Below are positions 37,140-46,202 of a stretch of 54,299 bases of DNA, piece after piece. Both the position numbers and the translations under genes were made by a program. Each line of letters begins with the position of its first letter. Position 1 is the first letter of the stretch. Below the pieces are notes generated by a model, which was not told where the DNA came from, searched no databases, and worked only from the letters and a program-made list of their open reading frames with translations. Source of the stretch: Phycisphaerae bacterium (GTDB taxonomy: Bacteria; Planctomycetota; Phycisphaerae; Sedimentisphaerales; Anaerobacaceae); the NCBI GenBank assembly GCA_030608075.1, contig JAUWIU010000004.1, forward strand, positions 1 through 54,299, written 5' to 3'.

Positions 37140-38405
37140 CTACAAATCCTCATCGAGCATATGACCCAGGCGGTATTTTTTTGTTCTCAGGTAGTTGATG
37201 TTGTGCTTTCCCGGTTTGGCCCTTAGCGGTATCTGCTCGACAATTTTTACACCGTAAACCTCAAGGCGACTTATTTTCTTCGGGTTGTTGGTCAGTATGC
37301 GTATTTTATTCAGGCCCAGGTCGCAGCAAATCTGCGCTCCGATTCCGTAATCGCGTTTGTCGGCCATAAAGCCTAATTGCAAATTGGCATCGACGGTATC
37401 CAGCCCCTGCTCCTGGAGTTTGTAAGCCCGCAGTTTATTCGCCAAGCCGATTCCCCTGCCTTCCTGCCTGAGATAAATCAAAGCGCCTTTGCCGGCCTTT
37501 TCAATCATCTTCACTGCGGCAACCAGCTGAAACCCGCATTCGCATCGCTGGGAGTGAAACAAATCGCCGGTCATACACTCGGAGTGGACCCTGACGAGAA
37601 CAGGCTTGTCCTGCTGGATGACTTTGCCGTTCTGGTCGAGCACGCCGACATTTCCCTTGCACAAGGCCAGATGCGGCTCCGGCGAAGTTATGCTTTGATA
37701 GGCAATGAGCCTGAATTCGCCGTAGTCGGTGGGCAGGTTTACGCACTCGATGCGCTTGATTTGACTTTCGCGCTGCAGACGATACTCAATGAGCTTTGCG
37801 ATTGAAACGATTTTGAGGTCGTGCTTTTCGCAGAAATCCAGCAACTGCGGCACTCGCGCCATTGAGCCGTCTTCATTCATAATCTCGCAGATGACACCGG
37901 CGGACTTTAGCTTTGCCAGGCGAGTCAGGTCAATTGCCCCTTCGGTCTGTCCTGCCCGAACGAGCACGCCTCCTTTGCGTGCCCGCAGCGGAAAAATGTG
38001 ACCCGGGCGAGCAAGGTCGCTCGCTTTTGCACCGTCGGCGATAGCGGTCTGTACAGTTTTGGCCCTGTCAGCGGCGCTGATGCCGGTGGTTACGCCTTCG
38101 GCGGCATCGATGCTTACCGTAAAGGCCGTGTTGAAACGGGCGGTGTTTTCAACGCTCTGCGGATACAGACCGAGGGCATCACATTTTTCGGCTGTGAGCG
38201 GCAGACAAATCAGGCCGCGACCGTATTTTGCCATAAAGTTGATAGTCTGCGGCGTGACTTTTTCCGCTGCGCAAACAAGGTCGCCCTCGTTCTCCCTGTC
38301 CTCCGAATCAACAAGAACGACCATCTTGCCTTTGCGAAGGTCTTCCAGGATTTCCGGTATTTCGCTGAATTCCACTGCCGTCACTTTAGTCTGTACTTTT
38401 CTCAT
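37140..38405 (-). CDS. ribBA: Bifunctional DHBP synthase / GTP cyclohydrolase II
   Basis: Makes both riboflavin precursors: the DHBP synthase half converts ribulose-5-phosphate to DHBP and the GTP cyclohydrolase II half opens GTP. From ATG 38405 (421 residues) the first domain has VVLVDSEDRENEGDLVCAAE and GRGLICLPLTAE and the second has the zinc site with CMTGDLFHSQRCECG and then RQEGRGIGLANKL and NLQLGFMADKRDYGIG. An in-frame start at 38618 would add 71 unmatched residues overlapping pgsA. It overlaps the 3' end of pgsA by 20 bases. Confidence 0.95.
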   Translation of the reverse strand: MRKVQTKVTAVEFSEIPEILEDLRKGKMVVLVDSEDRENEGDLVCAAEKVTPQTINFMAKYGRGLICLPLTAEKCDALGLYPQSVENTARFNTAFTVSIDAAEGVTTGISAADRAKTVQTAIADGAKASDLARPGHIFPLRARKGGVLVRAGQTEGAIDLTRLAKLKSAGVICEIMNEDGSMARVPQLLDFCEKHDLKIVSIAKLIEYRLQRESQIKRIECVNLPTDYGEFRLIAYQSITSPEPHLALCKGNVGVLDQNGKVIQQDKPVLVRVHSECMTGDLFHSQRCECGFQLVAAVKMIEKAGKGALIYLRQEGRGIGLANKLRAYKLQEQGLDTVDANLQLGFMADKRDYGIGAQICCDLGLNKIRILTNNPKKISRLEVYGVKIVEQIPLRAKPGKHNINYLRTKKYRLGHMLDEDL

Positions 38406-39027
38406 TAAGTCGCTGTTCGTATTCTGCAATATAGCGGCTCCCATTGCGGATGTAAATAAGCGTCGCGAGCATAGCAGTTCCGGCGGCCGACCACCAAAGG
38501 ACGCGAAGGCACCATATCCAGCCGGGTACAACACGCGAGATTTCAGGCGCCAGCAGAATCCCCGCCACCATTGACCACTGCAGAGTGTTCGCAACTTTCC
38601 CGACCCACGCAAGAGCAATGAAAACCTGGAAAGTGATAAAATAAATAATCACAAAACCGATGAGCAGGAACAGGTCTTTTCCTATTATCAAAACCACCAC
38701 TGTCGGCGGCAGTAAGAAACCTTCGATGCCTGCCCGCCGCGATGTCAGCAGCAGGCACGCACAGGTCATCAGCAGCTTATCGGCCATAGGGTCGAGAAAG
38801 GAGCCGAGCCGCGTAACCTGGCGGCCTTTTCGCGCCAGAAAGCCGTCAACACCGTCACTTACCGCCATAACCAGGAAAATGACAATTGCAAAATACCGCA
38901 GCGAGGTTCGCGCCGCTGCGGTAACGGCCGGGTCATTTGTCTTCAGCATCACACTGACAAAAGGGATTATCAGCAGTAGCCGAAGGATTGTAATTCTATT
39001 GGCCCAATTCAGTTTCATAGCTAACAT
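38386..39027 (-). CDS. pgsA: CDP-diacylglycerol-glycerol-3-phosphate 3-phosphatidyltransferase
   Basis: Makes phosphatidylglycerophosphate for anionic phospholipids. The 213-residue integral membrane protein opens NWANRITILRLLLIIPF and carries the CDP-alcohol phosphotransferase motif D-G-x2-A-R-x8-G-x3-D-x3-D as SDGVDGFLARKGRQVTRLGS then FLDPMADK (about residues 58-85). Five or six hydrophobic segments follow. It sits between the SDR gene and ribBA in a minus-strand run. Other CDP-alcohol transferases (for example cardiolipin or PS type) are less likely because of the NxxTxxR opening. Confidence 0.93.
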   Translation of the reverse strand: MLAMKLNWANRITILRLLLIIPFVSVMLKTNDPAVTAAARTSLRYFAIVIFLVMAVSDGVDGFLARKGRQVTRLGSFLDPMADKLLMTCACLLLTSRRAGIEGFLLPPTVVVLIIGKDLFLLIGFVIIYFITFQVFIALAWVGKVANTLQWSMVAGILLAPEISRVVPGWIWCLRVLWWSAAGTAMLATLIYIRNGSRYIAEYEQRLNEKSTD

Positions 39028-39057
39028 CCCAAATCTCCGATTAAGTAGTATCGGCTG

Positions 39058-39801
39058 TTAAATACATCGGCCGCCGTCCACGTTCAGCACCTGGCCGGTA
39101 ATGTAATCATTCTTTACCAGGAACATTATCGCCTGCGTCAGTTCGGTCATACTGCCGGTCCTCGCCATTGGTATGAAGGAAAGCTGCCGTCGCTTCTCGG
39201 CATCGTCAAAGCCTGGCGGCCAGGTTATTACGCCGGGCGCTACGGAATTGACGCAGATTGCAGGAGCCAGCTCCTTTGCCATCGCCTTTGTCGCACCAAT
39301 CAGGCCCGCCTTTGACGCACAGTAAAGGACATATCCGTCCCAGGGCCGAATTCCGCCGACATCGGAGATATTGACTATCTTGGCGACGGGCGAATCGACT
39401 TCGCCGAATTCTGAGCTTACCGTTTTTGCAAACGCTCGGCTGGTCAATATCGCCGCAGTCAGGTTCAGGTCAAAGAGCCTGCGGGTTTCGGCAAACGTAA
39501 CATCAGCCAGCCGCTGACACGAGAAAACGGCGGCGGAGTTTATCAAAACCCGCGGCACGCCAAAATCGGCTATTCTCTCAAACAAAAGCTCTGCTCCCGC
39601 CGCTTCGGCCAGGTCTGCGCCGACCGCCAAAGCCCTTACGCCCAGCTTTTGAATCTCCTCGACCAGCTCATCGGCAGTTTTCTTGTTGCCGTTGAAGTGG
39701 CAGACGCAGTTGCAGCCTGCCTGAGCCAATGACTTGGCGATGCCCTGCCCCAGGCGCCCGCTCGAACCGGTGATAACAGCGGTAGTTTGTTTCAATTCCA
39801 T
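39058..39801 (-). CDS. Short-chain dehydrogenase/reductase
   Basis: A 247-residue NAD(P)-dependent SDR. It has the cofactor loop TAVITGSSGRLGQGIAKSLA (TGxxGxxG), the catalytic Ser-Tyr-Lys with KIVNISDVGG and YCASKAG, and the PG motif VAPGVITWP. The C-terminal GQVLNVDGGRCI is typical of classical SDRs; pteridine-reductase/FolM-like and 3-oxoacyl-ACP-reductase-like relatives both fit. It is first of a minus-strand run that continues with pgsA (30-base gap) and is divergent from pdxJ. Exact substrate not known. Confidence 0.9.
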   Translation of the reverse strand: MELKQTTAVITGSSGRLGQGIAKSLAQAGCNCVCHFNGNKKTADELVEEIQKLGVRALAVGADLAEAAGAELLFERIADFGVPRVLINSAAVFSCQRLADVTFAETRRLFDLNLTAAILTSRAFAKTVSSEFGEVDSPVAKIVNISDVGGIRPWDGYVLYCASKAGLIGATKAMAKELAPAICVNSVAPGVITWPPGFDDAEKRRQLSFIPMARTGSMTELTQAIMFLVKNDYITGQVLNVDGGRCI

Positions 39802-39842
39802 CAGACGACATACTAAATCACCGGGCCGGTTTTGGCAATAGT

Positions 39843-39893
39843 ATATTCCCGCAGCGGAATATTCCTTGATGCCCGGGCCCAGAGCGATATAAT
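39843..39893 (+). promoter_or_regulatory. pdxJ promoter with an upstream inverted repeat
   Basis: TTGATG (39866-39871), a 16-base spacer that contains the palindrome GCCCGGGC, then a perfect TATAAT (39888-39893). Just upstream, ATATTCC (39843-39849) and GGAATAT (39856-39862) form a 7-bp inverted repeat with 6 bases between, ending 3 bases before the -35: a possible operator. A ribosome site GAGGA lies about 8 bases before ATG 39920. Confidence 0.65.
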
Positions 39894-39919
39894 TTCAGAA
39901 GTTTATTGAGGACAGAAAA

Positions 39920-40651
39920 ATGGCTGTACTAAACGTTAATATCGACCACGTTGCGACCGTCCGGCAGGCACGCCTGACCGATGAGCCGGACCCCGTCTGG
40001 GCCGCCGCTCAATGCGAGCTGGCAGGCGCAAACGGAATCACCGTCCACCTTCGACAGGACAGACGTCACATCTGTGACCGGGACGTCCGCCTGCTCAAAG
40101 ACACAGTCGCATCCAAGCTCAATCTCGAGATGTCAATGGCTGAGCCGATAGTCAAAATCGCCGAACAGATAAGGCCCGACCAGGTAACACTGGTCCCCGA
40201 AAAAAGGGCTGAGCTGACCACAGAAGGCGGACTCGACTGCGACAGGTATAAAAGGCGGCTGGCACAGGTAGTAAAAAGGATGCACAAAAAAGGTATCCTC
40301 GTAAGCACGTTTATCGCTCCAGATAAGGCGCAAATCGCCGCCTCGGCCGAGACCGGCTGCGACGCCGTGGAGCTGCACACGGGGATGTATGCCAACGCCA
40401 AAAGCGAGCGTGCCATCAAAAGGCGATTAGCTCAACTGGTCAGCGGCAAAGACTTCGCCCTGGAGAATAATCTTATTGTTCACGCAGGCCACGGGTTAAC
40501 CTACCGCAACATCGCGCCGGTGGCGGCCATCAGAAACCTGTGCGAGTTCAACATAGGCCACAGCATCGTAGCAAGAGCCGTCCTGGTCGGTATAAGACAG
40601 GCAACGGCCCAAATGATAGAGCTGATAAACAGATACACTAATCAGGATTAG
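39920..40651 (+). CDS. pdxJ: Pyridoxine 5'-phosphate synthase
   Basis: Condenses 1-deoxyxylulose-5-phosphate with 3-amino-1-hydroxyacetone phosphate to give pyridoxine 5'-phosphate. The 243-residue TIM barrel opens VLNVNIDHVATVRQAR, the family signature, followed by ITVHLRQDRRHICDRD, LNLEMSMAEPIVKIA, VTLVPEKRAELTTEGGLD, ELHTGMYANA and HAGHGLTYRN. All active-site blocks (His in the first strand, RQDRRHI, EKR) are present. It is directly followed by dapA after 12 bases and is preceded by a good promoter. Vitamin B6 supply for PLP enzymes such as TrpB is the biological context. Confidence 0.97.
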   Translation: MAVLNVNIDHVATVRQARLTDEPDPVWAAAQCELAGANGITVHLRQDRRHICDRDVRLLKDTVASKLNLEMSMAEPIVKIAEQIRPDQVTLVPEKRAELTTEGGLDCDRYKRRLAQVVKRMHKKGILVSTFIAPDKAQIAASAETGCDAVELHTGMYANAKSERAIKRRLAQLVSGKDFALENNLIVHAGHGLTYRNIAPVAAIRNLCEFNIGHSIVARAVLVGIRQATAQMIELINRYTNQD

Positions 40652-40663
40652 GGGAGATTAACT

Positions 40664-41536
40664 ATGTTTACAGGCGCAATGGTCGCATTGGTAACACCTT
40701 TTCAGGACGGCGAGGTCGATTTTCGAACGCTGGATGAGCTGATTGACTTTCAACTGGAAAACGGCATAGACGCGATAGTGCCGGTCGGCACAACCGGAGA
40801 GTCGCCCACGCTAAGTCACGCCGAGCACAAGAAGGTTATCGAGAGAGTCGTAAAAGCAGCGGCCGGACAAGTGCCGGTGATTGCAGGGGCAGGCTCAAAC
40901 AGCACCGCCGAGGCAATCGAATTAACCGCCTTTGCCAAAAAGGTCGGCGCCGATGCCACACTGCAGGTCGACCCATACTACAACAAGCCTACGCAGGAAG
41001 GCTTTTATCAGCACTTCAAGGCGATAGCCGAAGAGGTGGATTTGCCGCTCGTGCTGTACGACATTCCCGGCCGATGCGGAGCAGGTATGACGCCGGAGAC
41101 TGTCGTCCGACTGGCTGAACTTGAGAATATCGTTGCCATCAAAGAGGCTAGCGGCAAACTCGACCACGCCAGCGAAATCGCCGCCCGCTGCGACCTGACC
41201 ATCATCTCTGGCGACGATTCGCTTACCCTGCCGATTGCTTCGGTGGGCGGCAAGGGAGTTATCAGCGTGGTGGCAAACATAGTCACCGCCGACGTAAAAG
41301 CGATGACCGATTTGATTCTCGAAGGCGACTTTACCTCGGCTCTCAAATGGCACAAAAAGCTCTTTGCACTTTGCAGAAATTTGCTCAGTCTTGCTACCAA
41401 TCCCATACCGATAAAGGCGGCGATGTCAATGCTCAATATGTGCTCGGACGAGATGCGCCTGCCCATGGTGCCCATGGACGAAAGCAAAAAGGCGATTTTG
41501 CGACAAGCGCTAAAAGCCTACGGCTTGCTGAACTGA
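40664..41536 (+). CDS. dapA: 4-hydroxy-tetrahydrodipicolinate synthase
   Basis: Condenses pyruvate and aspartate semialdehyde in the lysine/diaminopimelate pathway. The 290-residue TIM barrel has VPVGTTGESPTLSHAEHKKVI, the pocket tyrosine block VDPYYNKPTQEGFYQHF, YDIPGRCG (catalytic Tyr) and the Schiff-base lysine IVAIKEASG. Length and all key residues are standard. It is co-transcribed with pdxJ (12-base gap). The neighbouring glycosyltransferase gene converges and ends only 9 bases later. Confidence 0.96.
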   Translation: MFTGAMVALVTPFQDGEVDFRTLDELIDFQLENGIDAIVPVGTTGESPTLSHAEHKKVIERVVKAAAGQVPVIAGAGSNSTAEAIELTAFAKKVGADATLQVDPYYNKPTQEGFYQHFKAIAEEVDLPLVLYDIPGRCGAGMTPETVVRLAELENIVAIKEASGKLDHASEIAARCDLTIISGDDSLTLPIASVGGKGVISVVANIVTADVKAMTDLILEGDFTSALKWHKKLFALCRNLLSLATNPIPIKAAMSMLNMCSDEMRLPMVPMDESKKAILRQALKAYGLLN

Positions 41537-41545
41537 AAAATCCTC

Positions 41546-42658
41546 TCAACTCTCGAACGAGTCGCGAGCTTCGCGGTAGATTCGCAGGAGAGAGGAAGTC
41601 ATTGTCTCGGGCGAGTGGTTCTCTCTGACATATTCCTGAGCGTCCCTCGCGAGCTGCCGGGCTAATTCGCGCCTGTCCAACAACTTCCGCAGCGTGTCAT
41701 ATATGCTAAGCTCATCATCCGGGTCGAAGATAATTGCGGTCTGGCCCTGGATAATCAAATCATCGACACCGCCGGTGCAGGCCGCGACGGCGGTCCCGGC
41801 ACTCATCGCCTCCAACAACAAAGGCTCAAAAGCGGCGATGGGCTGAGGACGAATGAAGATATCGCCGGCGGCAAGCACAGAGCCAAACGGCCGAATTCTC
41901 GGCACGTTGACGACAATGCGTGAAAGTCCAAGTTCACTTAGAGATTTGCGCAGTTGTTTTTGCGCCCTGCCACCTATGATGACCAGCAGGAGCTCGTAGC
42001 CTTCAATCGCCAGGCGTTTGACCACCAACAGGAGATTTTCAAACCGGCTGTCGTTTTTTACTGGGCCGACTGTCACCATACTCGCAATGCGGGTGGGGTC
42101 GCTGAAACAGCCGCAGCCCTGCGAAGCAACAGCGGCAGGATTTACCTGCTCAATCCGCTCGGCAAATCGCCGGTGAGATTTGGCAACGTCAGCAGCGATA
42201 GTTTTGGCCGGCACGATAATCCTTACACAGCGCTTCGACGAAACAGAAAGCTTTCGCCATCGCCTCCGAAGCGAATTGACCGTCAGCACATAAGGCAAAT
42301 GCAACCGGCGGGACAAATCCCTTGTAAGGCGGGCCTTGCTCCGGCACAAACAGTGCAGAACGGTCGGCTCAAACCTCTCAAGGCGTTCAACAAGCTTTCT
42401 TTTGTTGTAGCGCCACATCAAAGACAAATCGACAGCGGGATGCCTGATAAGCTCAACGTTATCAGAGATGGCGGGGTCAAGACTGTACCGCGCCGGACAA
42501 ACCACAGCCGGCCGAATCGATTCATCGGCCAAAGCGGGCAAAAGCCGCTCCAGGAATGTCGAATACTCACAGATAGCGTCTTTCGATACAATCAAAGCGG
42601 GCCTGGGCAGATTATTCTCTGTCGGCGCGGCTGCTGGATTTTGCTTCTCCTGGCTCAT
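41546..42658 (-). CDS. Glycosyltransferase family 4
   Basis: A 370-residue GT-B transferase. The N-terminal domain has LPYVLTVNSLRRRWRKLSVS and IIVPAKTIAADVAK. The C-terminal domain has VTVGPVKNDSRFENLLLVVK, LLLVIIGGRAQKQLRKSLSE, and the donor site AFEPLLLEAMSAGTAVAACTGGVDDLI (EX7E). The N-terminal 20 residues are Ala/Pro-rich. There is no membrane segment. It follows the MCE-domain gene on the same strand after 72 bases. The sugar donor and acceptor are not predictable. Confidence 0.88.
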   Translation of the reverse strand: MSQEKQNPAAAPTENNLPRPALIVSKDAICEYSTFLERLLPALADESIRPAVVCPARYSLDPAISDNVELIRHPAVDLSLMWRYNKRKLVERLERFEPTVLHCLCRSKARLTRDLSRRLHLPYVLTVNSLRRRWRKLSVSSKRCVRIIVPAKTIAADVAKSHRRFAERIEQVNPAAVASQGCGCFSDPTRIASMVTVGPVKNDSRFENLLLVVKRLAIEGYELLLVIIGGRAQKQLRKSLSELGLSRIVVNVPRIRPFGSVLAAGDIFIRPQPIAAFEPLLLEAMSAGTAVAACTGGVDDLIIQGQTAIIFDPDDELSIYDTLRKLLDRRELARQLARDAQEYVRENHSPETMTSSLLRIYREARDSFES

Positions 42659-42730
42659 AGCTCAACCCTTAGAGTATCGAGCATTCGCGGGATGGTCGCC
42701 GGAAAAAAGTCCGAACAAACAGGGACAGGT

Positions 42731-43675
42731 TTATTTTAACTTGATGGGCAGATGGCCCTTTTCGTTGGCCTTGGCCGTAAATGCCGTCAACTCTTCCAGC
42801 AGCACCTGCATCTGCTGGGTGTTTGCGAGCAGATTTTCATACAATCTTCCGTCGTTGACAACCCTGGCGACCGTACCCTGGCCGGTGTTTACCTTTTCCA
42901 GGATGACCCGCAACTCGGCTATTGTTTTGCTTAACTGTTCGGTTGTATCCACCACAGAGCTAACGAGCTTGTCCGTCTTGACATCGGTGTTCTTTAAGAC
43001 GGTAGCACCGGCAGCGCAGAATTTCCGAAATTCCTCCAGCGCTTCGGTGGCGCGTTTGGTCGCTTCGGAAAGATTGGCCAGAGTTGACTTGAAATGCGCT
43101 TTGGCCGATGAGTCTCCAACTATATCATTAGCGTTGTTAACAAGTGAACTGAAACTGTCAACCAAGTCCTCAAATTTTTTCTGGCTCTCTTCCGGGAAGA
43201 ACTCGCTTGTCATACCGACTGAGCCCTGCAGCGTAGCGCCATCAGCTAAGAATTTTTCCGGCGGGTGGTTGGGGTCAAACGGATGGGACCGCAGTTCTAT
43301 ATAGCTGCTGCCCAGGCCCCGTGTCATCAACTTTACCCCGACATCAGCGGGGATATTGATATACCTTTTCTTAATGCCGAGGACAACGACCACCTGATGG
43401 GTCGTTCGGCCCGTTTTCAAATCCTCGACGGGCCGTGGAAACGCAACCTTTATAACGCTGCCGACCGCATATCCGGCAAGACGAACCGGGGTGCCTTTCT
43501 GCACTCCCGGAGCGGTCGGAAACCGGACGTACACTTCGAATGAACGACGTTTGGCGACAGCCGTGGGCAGGTCCTGGAACTTAAATATCAGCCAGCTCAG
43601 TGCGCCCAAAGCCACCAGCACAAAAATACCCACCGTGATATTGCGTCTTCTTTGAATGGTCTCGTAATCACTCAC
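42731..43675 (-). CDS. MlaD-like MCE-domain protein
   Basis: A 314-residue protein of the mammalian-cell-entry family, which carries lipids between inner and outer membranes with an ABC transporter. It has one N-terminal membrane helix (ITVGIFVLVALGALSWLIFKF, about residues 14-34) and an MCE domain (about 40-120: FEVYVRFPTAPGVQKGTPVRLAGYAVGSVI and MTRGLGSSYIELR), followed by a long helical segment that should extend across the periplasm. It lies 11 bases after the small MerR-like gene. The ATPase and permease subunits are not nearby, so it belongs to a scattered system. Confidence 0.9.
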   Translation of the reverse strand: MSDYETIQRRRNITVGIFVLVALGALSWLIFKFQDLPTAVAKRRSFEVYVRFPTAPGVQKGTPVRLAGYAVGSVIKVAFPRPVEDLKTGRTTHQVVVVLGIKKRYINIPADVGVKLMTRGLGSSYIELRSHPFDPNHPPEKFLADGATLQGSVGMTSEFFPEESQKKFEDLVDSFSSLVNNANDIVGDSSAKAHFKSTLANLSEATKRATEALEEFRKFCAAGATVLKNTDVKTDKLVSSVVDTTEQLSKTIAELRVILEKVNTGQGTVARVVNDGRLYENLLANTQQMQVLLEELTAFTAKANEKGHLPIKLK

Positions 43676-43686
43676 TTTTCGCTTCC

Positions 43687-43911
43687 TTACAAATCACTGC
43701 GACCCTCCAGAAACAACTCCCTTATGGCACGCAGCGGATAGCCGCTCTCGTTAAGCTTCCTTATCAGCTTGATTCGCTCAACGCCTTTTTCGCTGAACAG
43801 ACGTCTGCCGGTCGCCGTAATCTCTGATGGCTCAAGCAGCCCTACCATAAGATAATATTGCAAAGATTGGCGGGATATGCCAGCCTTTTTTGCCGCTATG
43901 CCTATGGCCAT
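43687..43911 (-). CDS. MerR-type DNA-binding domain, stand-alone
   Basis: A 74-residue protein starting at ATG 43911 (TTG 43932 would add 7 residues). It is only the winged-helix DNA-binding domain of MerR: IGIAAKKAGISRQSLQYYLMVGLLEPSEITATGRRLFSEKGVERIKLIRKLNESGYPLRAIRELF. The first helix-turn-helix, the Y-x-x-x-G-L-L wing, the R-x-F/Y and the third helix are all present, but the dimerising coiled coil and effector domain are absent. It sits between rnpA and mlaD-like and may regulate the mlaD-like gene. Excisionase-like use is an alternative. Confidence 0.85.
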   Translation of the reverse strand: MAIGIAAKKAGISRQSLQYYLMVGLLEPSEITATGRRLFSEKGVERIKLIRKLNESGYPLRAIRELFLEGRSDL

Positions 43912-43976
43912 TAATTTCGTTTTCTGACCCAAACCATGCCCTTACAATTATTGTTACTGCGCCGACAAACGGCCAC

Positions 43977-44372
43977 TTACCTGATTTTCGCAGCCGCCTC
44001 AGCAGCCAGCGCCATCAGCGACGCCTTCACCTGTTCAACGGTGAGCTTCTCTGCGGCCTTTTTGCTCGAGGCCGACATATCTAATTTATTCGTCCAATCA
44101 GGGCAAATCATTAGCAAATAATCGAAACCGGAGGCAATTCTGTCCTGGCTCTGCCGAAAGGCCTCTCTCAATAGCCTTTTGAGCCGATTACGCACAACGG
44201 CTCGGCCACAAAACCTGCCCACAGAAACGCCTAATCGGGGCCAGCCGCAATCGTTCTCGGCTATAAAAAGTTTCAGCAGCCCGTTACTGACACACACCCG
44301 ACGGGCCAAAACTGCCTTGAATTGCTCATTACTAACGAGCCTTTTTTTCTTCGGAAAAGAAAAACGTTTCAA
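43977..44372 (-). CDS. rnpA: Ribonuclease P protein component
   Basis: Protein subunit of RNase P, which assists the RNA enzyme in tRNA 5' processing. The 131-residue basic protein has FPKKKRLVSNEQFKAVLAR, LGVSVGRFCGRAVVRNRLKRLLREAFR (the RNR motif that binds the P RNA) and DYLLMICPDW. An extension of about 25 residues follows the usual end. The start is a TTG at 44372 with GGTGG 4 bases upstream. The usual neighbour rpmH (L34) is not immediately upstream on this strand, and yidD/yidC do not follow. Confidence 0.93.
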   Translation of the reverse strand: MKRFSFPKKKRLVSNEQFKAVLARRVCVSNGLLKLFIAENDCGWPRLGVSVGRFCGRAVVRNRLKRLLREAFRQSQDRIASGFDYLLMICPDWTNKLDMSASSKKAAEKLTVEQVKASLMALAAEAAAKIR

Positions 44373-44462
44373 GTTTCCACCGTTATTAAACCAAAAATTA
44401 AAAGCGAAAAACGAAAAACCATAACGCAGGGTTCAAAACTTACAACCTTTTGCCTTTTTCCG

Positions 44463-46163
44463 CTAATCCGCCGTCACAGCCGCTTCGTCCGCAGCCCTGC
44501 GCCTGTGTAGAACTTCAGCGCTTATCTTGCGGTGGGCCTTTCTATAATCCAGAACACCCACAAGCTCGTCACTTTGCGCACTTGCTACTACCGGTAGATG
44601 TTCCAAATCATATCGTCTCATATGTTCCATTACCTCTTCGAGAGGCTCGTCACGTGTGGTCTTATCGCGTATCGCCTCGCTAACATCGCAGGCCAACAGC
44701 CAGCCGGCAACATCCTGATTGGCAAACATCTCCCTGATACCCGCGATACTTATCATGCCCGAAAGGCGGCGCCGGGCATCGACAACCGGATAATAAAGAT
44801 AATCCGTTGTGCTGAAGACCTCAAGAATCTGCGGCAGCGGCAGGGCCTGCGCTATAGTCACCGGTTTGTCATCCATAACATCTTTGACGGCGTAGGTTTT
44901 TATCAGGTCTTCCTCGGTAACATTCATTCCAACTTCGCCGGACCTTTTGACGCCTGCCTTAACGAGCATTGGACCAACTATCTCCATCAGGAACGTTGCG
45001 GTCATAACCACCATTATGACGGCGCGGCCGAGTTCGGCGTTGAACTGTTGGCCGGCAAGGATAGCCAGCCCAATAGCAACGCCTGCCTGCGGCAGCAGAC
45101 ATATCCCCAGGTACTTTCGAACCGCCGCCGGCGCCCCGGAATACCGCGCCCCTAACCACGAGCCCGCTACCTTCCCGCACGCCCTGCACAGCGTATAGAC
45201 AACTATCATAACAACCATCCATCCACCGAGTTTGCCAAACTCCATATGTGCGCCTGCCAGCACAAAAAAGGCGGTGTAGACCGGCGGTGAGAATCTCTGG
45301 ACAAGCTGAAAAATACCTTTACTACGTCGAGGCGCCAAATTGGCAATAGTTATCCCAAAGGTCATGGCAGGCAAAATCGGGTCGATGTTATGCGTCATCG
45401 AAATACCAACAACAAGCAAAAGCAGCGCTATAGCAAAGCCCAGGATTTTATCCTCGGCCTTGACAAACCTTAACAGATAAAACAGCAGCAGCCCTAACAG
45501 AGCACCAAGCAGTATCGAACCGACAATTTCACCAAACAGCAAAAGCGTGCTAGTCAGCGCAGAGCCATGTCCGGTACCCATCAGCGCTTGAGCACCTGTT
45601 ACGGCACCGCGATAGAGCAGCAGTGCCAAAGCGTCATCGAGTGCCACTATCGCCAGCACCGCTGCGGTCAAAGGCCCACGTGTCTTATACTCCCACAAAA
45701 CATTTACCGTCGCCGCAGGCGCCGTAGCCGAGGCAATGGCACCAAGCACAATCCCAACAGCAATGGCGATACGCAGGTCACCTGTTACGAACCAGCCGAG
45801 CACAGAGGTACCGACAGCCACCAGCAGAAAAGCAGCGAAGCCCTGCGAGAACAGAATGATGAAAAACTGTCTGCCATGCTTTCTAAAAACATCCCCGCGA
45901 AGTTCGCCGCCAATCATAAACCCTATGATACCCAAAGCAAACATTGTAAAGGGTCTGAGCTTTTCGATGTATTGAGGTGTTATCCAGTTGAGAACGTCGC
46001 CAAAAAGTATTCCGACGACAATACAGCCGACGACTTGAGGGATGTGCAGTTTCTGGAAAAGGCGTGCGCCGACCGTGCCGCCCAAAATAACCAGTCCGAA
46101 TAGTAAGGCAGGATTCAAACTCTCCGTTGCCTCCGTACTCAAACTGGCAAGTGCATCAATCAC
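44463..46163 (-). CDS. CPA2-type cation:proton antiporter with CBS domains (paralogue 2)
   Basis: A 566-residue membrane transporter. The first 400 or so residues contain about 12 hydrophobic segments with the CPA2 features HIPQVVGCIVVGILFGD, ALDDALALLLY (the ALDD motif near the ion site) and LPAMTFGITIANLAPRR. The C-terminal cytoplasmic part contains two CBS motifs: AVKDVMDDKPVTIAQ...YPVVDARRRLSGMIS and LEHLPVVASAQSDELVGVLDYR, which bind adenosyl ligands and gate the transport. It lies 39 bases downstream of a close paralogue; the two are about the same length and align block by block. Likely Na+/K+-H+ exchange. Confidence 0.88.
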   Translation of the reverse strand: MIDALASLSTEATESLNPALLFGLVILGGTVGARLFQKLHIPQVVGCIVVGILFGDVLNWITPQYIEKLRPFTMFALGIIGFMIGGELRGDVFRKHGRQFFIILFSQGFAAFLLVAVGTSVLGWFVTGDLRIAIAVGIVLGAIASATAPAATVNVLWEYKTRGPLTAAVLAIVALDDALALLLYRGAVTGAQALMGTGHGSALTSTLLLFGEIVGSILLGALLGLLLFYLLRFVKAEDKILGFAIALLLLVVGISMTHNIDPILPAMTFGITIANLAPRRSKGIFQLVQRFSPPVYTAFFVLAGAHMEFGKLGGWMVVMIVVYTLCRACGKVAGSWLGARYSGAPAAVRKYLGICLLPQAGVAIGLAILAGQQFNAELGRAVIMVVMTATFLMEIVGPMLVKAGVKRSGEVGMNVTEEDLIKTYAVKDVMDDKPVTIAQALPLPQILEVFSTTDYLYYPVVDARRRLSGMISIAGIREMFANQDVAGWLLACDVSEAIRDKTTRDEPLEEVMEHMRRYDLEHLPVVASAQSDELVGVLDYRKAHRKISAEVLHRRRAADEAAVTAD

Positions 46164-46202
46164 GGCAGTCCCATTTTGGAAATTTCGTGTAAATTACGCG
46201 TG

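Noticed and set aside
42468-43304. 278-residue plus-strand ORF opposite the MCE and GT genes
   Set aside because: Overlaps two good minus-strand genes and is Ser/Ala-rich; a shadow.
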